Positions 24,910-35,519 of a DNA stretch of 64,000 nucleotides are shown one piece after another. Under the pieces are notes generated by a model. It was not told the origin of the DNA, searched no databases, and saw only the letters and a program-made list of their open reading frames with translations. Source of the stretch: CAIZWU01 sp942492905 (lineage in GTDB: Bacteria > Verrucomicrobiota > Verrucomicrobiia > Verrucomicrobiales > V1-33). The DNA is taken from assembly GCA_942492905.1 (NCBI GenBank), contig OW818657.1, forward strand, positions 4,774,001 to 4,838,000, given 5' to 3'. Each line of letters starts with the position of its first letter. The stretch's first letter is position 1. The position numbers and the translations under genes were made by a program.

Positions 24910-26751
24910 ATGGGAAAAATCCAGGTCCTCTCCGATGTGCTGGCCAGCCAGGTGGCGGCCGGTGAGGTGGTGGAGCGCCCGGCCTCCGTGGTCAAGGAAC
25001 TCATCGAGAACAGCCTGGATGCCGGGGCCACCCAGATCGCCGTGCTGGCCCGGCGCGGTGGCACTGCCCTGCTGCGGATTGTCGATAATGGAGTAGGCAT
25101 GCACCGCGACGATGCCTTGATGAGCCTGGAACGGCACGCCACCAGCAAACTGCGCACCAGCGCCGACCTCGCCACCATTCTCACCAAGGGATTCCGCGGC
25201 GAAGCCCTGCCCAGCATCGCCAGTGTCTCGAAATTCACCCTCGCCACCCGGGAGCACGCCGCCCTGACCGGCACCCGGGTCACCGTGGAAGGCGGAACCG
25301 TCCTCGAAGTCAGCGACGACGGGGATGCTCCCGGGACCAGTATCGAAGTCCGGCAACTCTTCTACAACGTCCCCGCCCGCCGCAAATTCCTCCGCGCCGA
25401 AGACACCGAGTTCAGCCACATCGAACAACAAGTCCGCGTCCAGGCCCTCGCCCATCCGGAAGTCGGATTCAGCCTCACCCGCGATGACCGCCTGCTCTTC
25501 CACCTGCCGCCCGGGGAGTCGCTGCTCGGCCGCATCTCCGGCCTGACCGGTCAGGATCTGGCCGATCGCCTGCTGCCCGTGCCCCGCACCACCAGCGGGC
25601 CCATCACCGTCTCCGGTTACCTCGGCGAAGCTGGCCTGTGGCGTTCCAACCGCGCCCTGCAATTCACTTTCCTGAACCGCCGCCCGGTGGAGAGCATCGC
25701 CTTTTCCCAAGCCCTCCGTGCCGGCTACGGGGAAGCCCTGCCGCGCGGGCAATCCCCGGTGACCTTCCTCCTGATCGAAATCGATCCCTCCGAAGTCGAT
25801 GTCAACGTCCACCCTGCCAAACGCGAAGTCCGTTTCCGCAGCAGCCTCGCGGTGCAGTCCGCCCTGACGGAAATCATCGCAGCCACTCTCCGCGCCGGCC
25901 GCCCTTCCCTGAGCCCGGCCCCCCGGCCCTCTCCAAGCTTGTCCACCACCACACCAGTGCCCCGGTGGACTCCCCCGGTCATTCAACCGACACTGATCCC
26001 GGCGCACGAAACCCAAACGCTGCGCCACGACCGGGCCGATCAACTTCGCCCGGCGGAAGCCAGTGCCCCACCCCCTCCCTGTCCTGACAATACCCTCCCG
26101 GAAGCGGTGCGCCACTCCCCAACTCCAGCGCCCGCTCCCGCCCCGGCCCTGTCCGCTCCGCCAGCCTCCGGGCCCGCCTTCCGTCCGATTGGCTTGCTGG
26201 GCACCGCCTATCTGATCCTCGAAAGCGCCGAAGGCCTCGTCCTCCTCGACCACCGCGCCGCGTGGGAACGGATTTTATATGAGGAATCCAAAGCCCGTTC
26301 CGCCAGCCAACCGGTTGCCTCCCAGGCCTTGCTGGCTCCGCTCACCATCGCCCTCAGCCCGCGTGAATTCGATTTTCTGAAACCGCAACTCCCCGCCCTG
26401 CGCCGCCTAGGTCTGGGCTTGGAGGAGTTCGGGCAAAACACCGTGCTGATCGACAGCCTCCCGGCCTTCCTCCGTGCCGATGGGGAAATCCCCGCGCTGC
26501 TCAGCGCCCTCCTCGATGACCTGCGCCATGCCAGCGACCGCACGCCCCATCGCCAGCTCGGCGATGCCGCCATCGCTGCCGCGGTGGCCCGCCAGTCGGC
26601 CCGCCGGCAACCGCCATCAACCATGGAAAATGCCAGCGACCTCGTCACCCGGCTCATGACCTGCGAGATGCCCTACTGCCGCCCCGATGGCAGCCCCACC
26701 ATCATCCAATTTTCCTGGCAGGAACTTGCCCGGAAGTTCGGCCGCGCCTGA
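24910..26751 (+). CDS. mutL: DNA mismatch repair protein MutL
   Basis: The 613-residue protein has a GHKL ATPase N-terminus: IAAGEVVERP-like motif (VAAGEVVERPASVVKE), ELIENSLDAGA with catalytic E33, DNGVGM, and GFRGEAL. The transducer domain runs to about residue 330, followed by a Pro-rich linker (330-425) and a C-terminal dimerisation domain. MutL couples MutS recognition to strand processing. In the C-terminal domain the endonuclease motif normally written DQHA(x)2E(x)4E reads DHRAAWERILYE (D447 to E458), with the His replaced by Arg. The minus-strand frame across it is a shadow. Confidence 0.96.
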   Translation: MGKIQVLSDVLASQVAAGEVVERPASVVKELIENSLDAGATQIAVLARRGGTALLRIVDNGVGMHRDDALMSLERHATSKLRTSADLATILTKGFRGEALPSIASVSKFTLATREHAALTGTRVTVEGGTVLEVSDDGDAPGTSIEVRQLFYNVPARRKFLRAEDTEFSHIEQQVRVQALAHPEVGFSLTRDDRLLFHLPPGESLLGRISGLTGQDLADRLLPVPRTTSGPITVSGYLGEAGLWRSNRALQFTFLNRRPVESIAFSQALRAGYGEALPRGQSPVTFLLIEIDPSEVDVNVHPAKREVRFRSSLAVQSALTEIIAATLRAGRPSLSPAPRPSPSLSTTTPVPRWTPPVIQPTLIPAHETQTLRHDRADQLRPAEASAPPPPCPDNTLPEAVRHSPTPAPAPAPALSAPPASGPAFRPIGLLGTAYLILESAEGLVLLDHRAAWERILYEESKARSASQPVASQALLAPLTIALSPREFDFLKPQLPALRRLGLGLEEFGQNTVLIDSLPAFLRADGEIPALLSALLDDLRHASDRTPHRQLGDAAIAAAVARQSARRQPPSTMENASDLVTRLMTCEMPYCRPDGSPTIIQFSWQELARKFGRA

Positions 26752-26824
26752 GCGTATTCAGGGAATCCCACCACGGCCTGCCGGATCCCCCGCGGGTGCT
26801 ATCATTTCTCTCCTGCCACTTTCC

Positions 26825-27703
26825 ATGAAATCACTGCTGCTTTTGCTCTGCCTTTTTACCCTCCCCTGCCGCGCCGCTGAACCCCAGCGCTTCCCCCTCT
26901 GGCCGGACGGCGCGCCGGAAGCAAAAGGCACCACCGAGGACGATCAGCCTACTATCGATTTCTACAAACCAGACACCGTTCCAGCCAAGGGCTGCGCGGT
27001 CGTGATCTGTCCCGGTGGCGGCTATGGAGGACTGGCCAAGGATCATGAAGGCATCCAGCCTGCCCGCTTTTTCAACTCGTTCGGCGTCACCGCCTACGTG
27101 CTCCACTACCGGCTGGGCGGCAAAGGCTATCAGCACCCCATCCCGCTCCAGGACGCTCAACGGGCCCTGCGTCTCGCCCGCAGCCGGGCCGCCGCGGATG
27201 GAGTCGACCCCACCCGCATCGGCATCATGGGATTCTCCGCCGGAGGACACCTCGCCGCCTCCACCGGCACCCATCACGATGCCGGCAACGCCGCTGCCAC
27301 CGATCCGGTGGACCGCCTTTCCTCGCGCCCGGACTTCATGATCCTCTGTTATGGCGTGCTCTCCTTCGACCCCGCCGTCACCCACCAAGGCTCTGTGAAC
27401 AATCTCCTGGGCGACCGCCGGAATGATCCTGCCCTGCTCGACTTCCTCTCCAACGAAAAGCAGGTCAATGCCACCACCCCGCCCACTTTCCTGTTCCACA
27501 CCACCACCGACCAGGCCGTCCCGGTGGCCAACAGCCTGCGCTTTTACGGAGCCTGCCAGAAAAACAAGATCCCCGTCGCGCTGCACGTCTTCCAAGAAGG
27601 CAAACACGGCGTCGGCCTAGCCCAGAACGACCCCAACCTCAAAATCTGGCCCACCTTGCTCCAGCAGTGGATCGAACAGAATGGCTGGCTGAAGGCCCGC
27701 TGA
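26825..27703 (+). CDS. Secreted alpha/beta-hydrolase (acetyl esterase-like)
   Basis: The 292-residue protein starts at the ATG at 26825, with a signal peptide to about residue 18 (PCRAAEP). Motifs are CPGGGYGGL (oxyanion loop), GFSAGGHLAA (nucleophile S138), TTTDQAVPV (Asp) and EGKHGVGLA (His). This order and the RFPLWPDGAPEA opening match the BD-FAE/xylanase-type esterases that deacetylate xylan or other plant polysaccharides. Such a role would fit the SGNH hydrolase and FAD oxidoreductase elsewhere in the window. It is separate from mutL by 73 bp and converges with the ABC ATPase. Confidence 0.88.
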   Translation: MKSLLLLLCLFTLPCRAAEPQRFPLWPDGAPEAKGTTEDDQPTIDFYKPDTVPAKGCAVVICPGGGYGGLAKDHEGIQPARFFNSFGVTAYVLHYRLGGKGYQHPIPLQDAQRALRLARSRAAADGVDPTRIGIMGFSAGGHLAASTGTHHDAGNAAATDPVDRLSSRPDFMILCYGVLSFDPAVTHQGSVNNLLGDRRNDPALLDFLSNEKQVNATTPPTFLFHTTTDQAVPVANSLRFYGACQKNKIPVALHVFQEGKHGVGLAQNDPNLKIWPTLLQQWIEQNGWLKAR

Positions 27704-27728
27704 AAGCCTGCTCGGTCCAAGCCCGGAG

Positions 27729-28496
27729 TTAGTCGCCTGCCAGCACCGGAGCGGTCCGGTGCTCCAGATCACCGCCGCGCACGATCCGGATGAACACCTG
27801 CTCCATGGTGGTTTCATCGAACTTCGCGATCACCTCCGCGGGACTGCCCTCGGCCACCACTTTCCCGCTGTGCATGAAAAGCACCCGGTCACAAACCTCC
27901 TCGATGTCCCGCATGTTGTGGGAGGTGTAAAGAATCGCAATGCCCCGCTCCAGCTGGATGCGCCGCAGCAGCCGGCGCACCTTGTCGGCAATGTCAGGAT
28001 CGAGACTGGCAGTCGGCTCGTCCAGCATCAGCAATTCCGGATCGTTCAACAGCGCCTTGCACAGATGCAGCCGGGTGGACTCGCCGGCGCTCAAGTGGCC
28101 GGTCACCCGCTTTTTCAGATGGGAAATCTCCAGCATCTCCAACAATTCATCAATCTTCCGGTCCGCATTTTTCACCCGGTAGATTCCCGCAAACACCTTC
28201 AAATTCTGCCACACATACAAATTCCCCGGCAGGTCGCTGTAAGCCGACGCATAATTGGTCCGCTTCAGCACCGCGATCCGGTGTTTAAACGGGTCCATCC
28301 CGAACAGAGACACCCGCCCGGACGTCGGTTTCATCAATCCCAGAATGATATGGATCGCGGTGGTCTTCCCCGCCCCGTTCGCCCCCAGCAGCCCGACCAC
28401 CTCCCCCTTGCCCACGGTAAAGCTCAAATCCTCCACCGCCGCCGTCTCCCCAAAAAGACGCCGCAGGTGTTCCACGATCAGGACCGGCTCAGGCAT
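27729..28496 (-). CDS. ABC transporter ATP-binding protein
   Basis: The 255-residue ATPase has Walker A GANGAGKTT (about residues 38-46), the signature LSAGESTRLHLCKALL, Walker B ELLMLDEPTASLD, and the H-loop YTSHNM. It resembles the CcmA/NatA type that drives multidrug or drug-like exporters. No permease gene follows: the next gene is on the opposite strand and ends 26 bp away. The partner must be encoded elsewhere. It is divergent from gcvT. Confidence 0.92.
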   Translation of the reverse strand: MPEPVLIVEHLRRLFGETAAVEDLSFTVGKGEVVGLLGANGAGKTTAIHIILGLMKPTSGRVSLFGMDPFKHRIAVLKRTNYASAYSDLPGNLYVWQNLKVFAGIYRVKNADRKIDELLEMLEISHLKKRVTGHLSAGESTRLHLCKALLNDPELLMLDEPTASLDPDIADKVRRLLRRIQLERGIAILYTSHNMRDIEEVCDRVLFMHSGKVVAEGSPAEVIAKFDETTMEQVFIRIVRGGDLEHRTAPVLAGD

Positions 28497-28609
28497 GCCT
28501 CATCGTGTCTGTCCCCGCCGGGACGGGCAATCGGATTCATACCAAAGTTGGCCCGCTGATCCCGCAGCATCCTGATTGACAGCCGCCCCGCCCCCGTCAG
28601 GATCTACCG

Positions 28610-29704
28610 GTGGACGATACTTCCCCGATTTCTCTCTCCCCGCTGCATGATACCCACCTGCAAGCCGGAGCCCGGATGGTGCCCTTTGCCGGCTGGAATA
28701 TGCCGGTGCAATACAAGGGCATCACCGAAGAACACCTCGCGGTGCGCCGCGCCTGCGGCATCTTCGACATCTCGCACATGGGGCAATTCCGGGTTGAAGG
28801 CCCTGCCTCACGCGACTGGCTCAACGGCCTCCTCACCAACAACACCACCCGACTCGGGATCGGTCAGGGGCAATACACCCTCCTCCTCAACGAGAGCGGC
28901 GGGGTGATTGATGACCTCATCCTTTACCGCACCGGAGCTGAATCATGGTTCCTCGTGGTCAATGCCTCCAAAACCGCCGAGGACCTCGCCTGGATGCAGG
29001 CCTGCCTCCTCCCCGGCGTCACCCTGAGCGACGAAAGCCCGCGTTACGCCGGCATGGCCATCCAAGGCCCGGAATCCGCCGCAGTCTATCAACAAGTCGC
29101 GGGAGCCCACACGGAACTGCCCGACCGGAATGGCATCGCCGAATTCATCTCCCTCCGTGGCGGCACCTGCGTCGTGTGCCGCACCGGCTATACCGGCGAG
29201 GACGGCTTCGAGTTCTTCTGCGAAACGGAAGAAGCCCCCTGGTGGTGGAACGAATTCACCGAACACGGCGCCGTCCCCTGCGGTCTGGGCGCCCGTGATA
29301 CCCTCCGCCTCGAAATGGGTTATCCGCTCAACGGCAACGATCTCTCGCCCGACCGCACCCCGTTGGAGGCCGGCCTCGGTTTCTTCGTGGACATGGACAA
29401 GGCCGCTTTCACCGGCCGCGAAGCCCTCGCCGCCCAAAAAGTCCACGGTCTTCCCTCCAAACTCACCGGCCTCCGCCTCACCGGAAAAGGCCCACCCCTC
29501 CGCGCTCACTATCCGGTATTTTCCGATGGCCAGCCCGTCGGCGAACTCTGCAGCGGCGGCATCTCCCCTTCCCTCGGCATCGGTATCGCCATGGCTTACC
29601 TGCCCCCGGCCCTGGCCACCCCCGGCACGGCGCTTGAAATTGATATCCGCGGCAAACGCCATCCTGCCGAAACCATCAAAAAACCGTTCTACAAAAAGCC
29701 CTGA
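28610..29704 (+). CDS. gcvT: Glycine cleavage system T protein (aminomethyltransferase)
   Basis: The 364-residue protein starts at the GTG at 28610. Family landmarks are MVPFAGWNMPVQY near the N-terminus, FDISHMGQF, the folate-site Asp region DDLILYR, CRTGYTGEDGFE and GLGARDTLRLEMGYPL. GcvT transfers the methylene group from aminomethyl-lipoyl GcvH to tetrahydrofolate and releases ammonia. It leads gcvH by 55 bp and gcvP further on. No lipoamide dehydrogenase gene is nearby, so that subunit is presumably shared. I saw no glycine riboswitch in the 113 bp upstream. Confidence 0.96.
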   Translation: MDDTSPISLSPLHDTHLQAGARMVPFAGWNMPVQYKGITEEHLAVRRACGIFDISHMGQFRVEGPASRDWLNGLLTNNTTRLGIGQGQYTLLLNESGGVIDDLILYRTGAESWFLVVNASKTAEDLAWMQACLLPGVTLSDESPRYAGMAIQGPESAAVYQQVAGAHTELPDRNGIAEFISLRGGTCVVCRTGYTGEDGFEFFCETEEAPWWWNEFTEHGAVPCGLGARDTLRLEMGYPLNGNDLSPDRTPLEAGLGFFVDMDKAAFTGREALAAQKVHGLPSKLTGLRLTGKGPPLRAHYPVFSDGQPVGELCSGGISPSLGIGIAMAYLPPALATPGTALEIDIRGKRHPAETIKKPFYKKP

Positions 29705-29759
29705 CCCCTGAGCCCCGGCCCCCCATTCGCCATCAACTTTCCAACCATCCACTTTTCCC

Positions 29760-30137
29760 ATGCCCGCTCCATCCAACGCCCGCTTCGCCACTTCCCACGA
29801 GTGGATTCTCACCGGTGAATCCGAATCCCCCGTCGGCATCTCCGAACACGCCCAGGCCGAACTGGGCGACGTGGTTTACATTGAACTTCCCGAGGTCGGC
29901 CGCACGGTCAAAGCGGGCGAATCCGTGGCGGTCATCGAATCCGTCAAAGCCGCCAGCGACATCTACGCCCCCGTCTCCGGCGAGATCACCGCAGTCAACC
30001 CCGCTGCGGCCGCCGAAACCAGCCTCGTGAACACCGATCCCTACGGCGCCGGCTGGCTCTTTAAAATCAAGCCCTCCAACGCTGCCGAAATGGATGCTCT
30101 CCTTGACGAGGCCGCCTACCTCGCCCAGGCCGGCTGA
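29760..30137 (+). CDS. gcvH: Glycine cleavage system H protein
   Basis: The 125-residue protein has the lipoyl-domain core. HEWIL lies near the start, GDVVYIELPEVG in the middle, and the lipoylated lysine is K63 in VIESVKAASDIYAP. The second half, ending NTDPYGAGWLFKIK, is typical. It carries the aminomethyl group between GcvP, GcvT and the dehydrogenase. The stop at 30137 is followed, before gcvP, by the hairpin region at 30173-30222. Confidence 0.97.
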   Translation: MPAPSNARFATSHEWILTGESESPVGISEHAQAELGDVVYIELPEVGRTVKAGESVAVIESVKAASDIYAPVSGEITAVNPAAAAETSLVNTDPYGAGWLFKIKPSNAAEMDALLDEAAYLAQAG

Positions 30138-30172
30138 TTTTTCCCTGACACCTTGCCCAACCATGAGCAATT

Positions 30173-30222
30173 CCCCACTCCTCCTGCCGGATGGAGTGGG
30201 GTTTGTCGTTTTATCCCACTCC
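30173..30222 (+). promoter_or_regulatory. Attenuator-like alternative hairpins between gcvH and gcvP
   Basis: Three arms are present: A, CCCCACTCC (30173-30181); B, GGAGTGGGG (30193-30201); and A', CCCACTCC (30215-30222). A pairs perfectly with B over 9 bp and is followed by TTTGTCGTTTT, which makes a plausible intrinsic terminator. B can instead pair with A' over 8 bp. The two pairings exclude each other. The gcvP ATG is at 30248, so pairing of B with A' ends 25 nt before it. This layout would allow gcvP output to be tuned separately from gcvTH. The signal sensed is unknown. Confidence 0.6.
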
Positions 30223-30247
30223 ACTTTTAGTCTTTGCCCCTTCCGTC

Positions 30248-33052
<2,805 letters not shown>

Positions 33053-33217
33053 GCCAAACCAAGATGCTATTAAGTGGGATTTTTTCACAGACCTCGCCGG
33101 GCCATTCTTTCCACATCAATTTAGTCTATTTTGTATTTTTCGTGGCCTCCGGAGGATCTGAGGAATTCATCGCCCTTTTCTTCCCGTATAACGGCCAAAC
33201 CACTTTTTCGGAAAGTT

Positions 33218-34126
33218 ATGAAAACCCGTCATCTTCTGATTCTGATTTTGCTTCTGATGATTGCCCCAGCACAGTCACGGCAATGGGCTCATATTGATGG
33301 AAGAACCATGATGGCGGATTATGTTGCGTCTGATGTCAGCACCGTAACGTTGAAGCTGGCAACTGGTGGGAAAGTAGTTTCCCTGCCCTTGGATCAATTA
33401 TCGGAGGAAGACCGGCTTTTTGTAAAAAAGCAAAGTCTGCCACCTGAACCGAAGCCATTGTCCCCGACTTTGATGGATGCCTCCTGGCAGCCCGTCTCGA
33501 TCATTTCACCGGAGAAATTACCCATCCCATGTCAATTTATGGGACCGGCGAATGCCGGCACTCAAAAGCTGCCTGTCGTCATTTATCTACCAAGCGAATT
33601 GTCCCGAGATCCCAATAACCGTCTTCAATTGAAATCGGGCGTGAGGCACCTTGCTGTGCCCAAAAACTTCACCAAGCGGCCTTGTCTGATTTTTGCCCCG
33701 AACACTCCCGGCATGTTGAATGACAGAGACATCTTCGGCATCCTCGATGCGGCGGAATCCGCGCAGCTTCCGGTCGATAAAAAACGGGTATATTTGGTGG
33801 GATGCAACGAAAGCGCATGGGGCGCAAGTTACGCCGTAATACGCCAACCAGACAGGATTGCCGCATGTGTCCTTATTGCTGGGCCATCTTCGCATTTGCC
33901 CGGCCTTATCAATTCCCCATTAGAGGTGCGCGGCTATACCTGTGAGGCTTCCGATGCCATCGGGCGGTCACGGAACCAGAATATCCTTACTTTTGTTGAG
34001 GCATGCCTGCAGTATGGAGCCAAAGGTAAAATCGTCAAACTCAACTGTCGTTACGAGGAGTCCGAGGAGAAGGTCTTGTCGGACGACAAATTTCATACTT
34101 GGCTATTCTCCATTACCAAGCCGTAG
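33218..34126 (+). CDS. Exported protein with SHD1-like domain and hydrolase-like region
   Basis: The 302-residue protein starts at the ATG at 33218, with a signal peptide (LLILILLLMIAPAQS). Residues about 20-70 resemble the SHD1 module common in planctomycetes and verrucomicrobia (RQWAHIDGRTMMADYVA, VVSLPLDQLSEEDRLFV). The rest has an alpha/beta-hydrolase-like pattern (LPVVIYLPSEL; KRVYLVGCNESAWGASYAVI). The nucleophile motif is changed to GCNESAWG, so activity is doubtful. The region is noticeably less GC-rich than its neighbours. Function unknown. Confidence 0.65.
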   Translation: MKTRHLLILILLLMIAPAQSRQWAHIDGRTMMADYVASDVSTVTLKLATGGKVVSLPLDQLSEEDRLFVKKQSLPPEPKPLSPTLMDASWQPVSIISPEKLPIPCQFMGPANAGTQKLPVVIYLPSELSRDPNNRLQLKSGVRHLAVPKNFTKRPCLIFAPNTPGMLNDRDIFGILDAAESAQLPVDKKRVYLVGCNESAWGASYAVIRQPDRIAACVLIAGPSSHLPGLINSPLEVRGYTCEASDAIGRSRNQNILTFVEACLQYGAKGKIVKLNCRYEESEEKVLSDDKFHTWLFSITKP

Positions 34127-34154
34127 CGCCCCGTGTGCTGCCCCGGGAGTCGGA

Positions 34155-34358
34155 TTAAGATGCTGCATTTCTCCGGATCATGGCTTCACGCAGCATGTTG
34201 CCGAAATTCACCGCATCATCATTCGCCTGTATCCGCTCCCAGGGCGTCAATTTCAGGTTCTCTTCAATGAGGGAGAGATCAATCCCCGTGACAGGATCAA
34301 CCTTCGGCCGAAGCTCCTCTTCACTTGGAAAATCCTCAATTGGTATAGGGCTGCGCAT
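34155..34358 (-). CDS. Small antitoxin-like protein
   Basis: The 67-residue product starts at the ATG at 34358. The part reading DLSLIEENLKLTPWERIQAND then NFGNMLREAMI matches a widespread family of short proteins usually encoded beside a nucleotidyltransferase-like or DUF6036-type partner and annotated as hypothetical or antitoxin-like. No partner is seen here: the downstream neighbour on this strand is the convergent SHD1 gene. A longer version from 34394 is possible. Confidence 0.55.
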   Translation of the reverse strand: MRSPIPIEDFPSEEELRPKVDPVTGIDLSLIEENLKLTPWERIQANDDAVNFGNMLREAMIRRNAAS

Positions 34359-34435
34359 CTCTCGACAATATTGCCTGAACCGGCCGCAGCGCAAGCCAAG
34401 GGGTGACAGATCACCGCGTTCGTACCGGCAAAGGT

Positions 34436-35380
34436 CTATTTGCTCTCTGTTCCGGCCGGTGCGGCAGGGGCGTCCTTTTGTTTGCGGATGAAATCGAGGA
34501 ACTTCTCCAGTTCTACCGCCACCGCGCTGCCGGGAGCGACGGCGATCCCTGCTTCAAGGACTTTCATGGCCTCTCCGGGCTTTTGGGCATACATCATCAG
34601 CGCGGCTTTATGGCCGTGGATGTGCTGGTTGAATTCTGCCGGCAGGTCCTTTTCCGCCAGGGTCTGATTCACAAAAGCCAGGGCACCCGCGGAGTCTTGC
34701 TGCTTCTGGAATTCCCCCAGTTTCTCCATGAAGGCGGCCAGGCGCTGTTTCCCGGCAGATTTTTTGCTGTAGCCGGTCTCATCCTTGGGATCGGCGGCTT
34801 TGATTTTATCGGCAATTTCCTGGTAGGACATCTGAATGAGCCCATCGTCGAGCCCCATGGCATCCAAGGCCGCGATCAACTGCCTGGCCTGGTCGAGGCC
34901 GGAAGCTTCCCCGGCTTTGGCGAAAGCGGCATCGCGGGCTGATTTATGCGCACGCAGGGCATTGAGATGCTCCACGTATTTCTCCGGTCCCCCGGCCTGG
35001 TATCCGGTGGCGGCAAAAGGCTTTCCATCAGGATCGCAAAGCAGGATCGTGGGATAACCTTTGACCGGATAACGCTTCAGCAGGGCCTCGTTCTGCTGTC
35101 GCACCTCAGCCGGGAGCTTGGCCTGATCCTGGGGATAGTCCAGCTCCACGAGCACCAGGGAATCCTTCACCCCGGTTTTGAAGGCCTCATGATCAAAAAC
35201 CTCCTTGTTCAGTTTGATGCACCAACTGCACCAGTCGGAACCGGTGAAGTCCAGCAGCAGATCTTTTTGGCCGGCGGCAGCTTCCTTTTGGGCCGCCGCG
35301 AAATTTTGAGACCACCCGGCTCCACCCGCCCAGGCGGAGGTCAAGGTGAAGGCGGCGGCGAGGAAAATTCTGATGGTCAT
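34436..35380 (-). CDS. Exported thioredoxin-fold protein
   Basis: The 314-residue protein has a signal peptide (residues 1-18, TLTSAWA) and a thioredoxin domain of the Thioredoxin_7/DsbD-C type. The redox motif is DFTGSDWCSWCIKLN, with CSWC near residues 51-54, and the cis-Pro is in VKGYPTILL. From residue about 150 a helical, TPR-like or low-complexity region follows, ending in an Ala/Pro tail. It probably acts on disulfides or as a periplasmic reductant, but the partner is unknown. It is divergent from the sulfite dehydrogenase gene, 139 bp away. Confidence 0.82.
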   Translation of the reverse strand: MTIRIFLAAAFTLTSAWAGGAGWSQNFAAAQKEAAAGQKDLLLDFTGSDWCSWCIKLNKEVFDHEAFKTGVKDSLVLVELDYPQDQAKLPAEVRQQNEALLKRYPVKGYPTILLCDPDGKPFAATGYQAGGPEKYVEHLNALRAHKSARDAAFAKAGEASGLDQARQLIAALDAMGLDDGLIQMSYQEIADKIKAADPKDETGYSKKSAGKQRLAAFMEKLGEFQKQQDSAGALAFVNQTLAEKDLPAEFNQHIHGHKAALMMYAQKPGEAMKVLEAGIAVAPGSAVAVELEKFLDFIRKQKDAPAAPAGTESK

Positions 35381-35519
35381 AAAAATGGATAGAAATCCCG
35401 ACGGGACCCCAAATTCACCAGAGACTGTTTGGACGGGAAAACAAGCTTGGCCGTGGAAAATATCGCCGCCAGTCCATCTCGCGATGGAAACGCCCCCGGA
35501 GCGACGTTAATATCCAGCA

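Noticed and set aside
28497..28609. Glycine riboswitch before gcvT
   Set aside because: The 113 bp are short, and no tandem aptamer core or terminator could be recognised.
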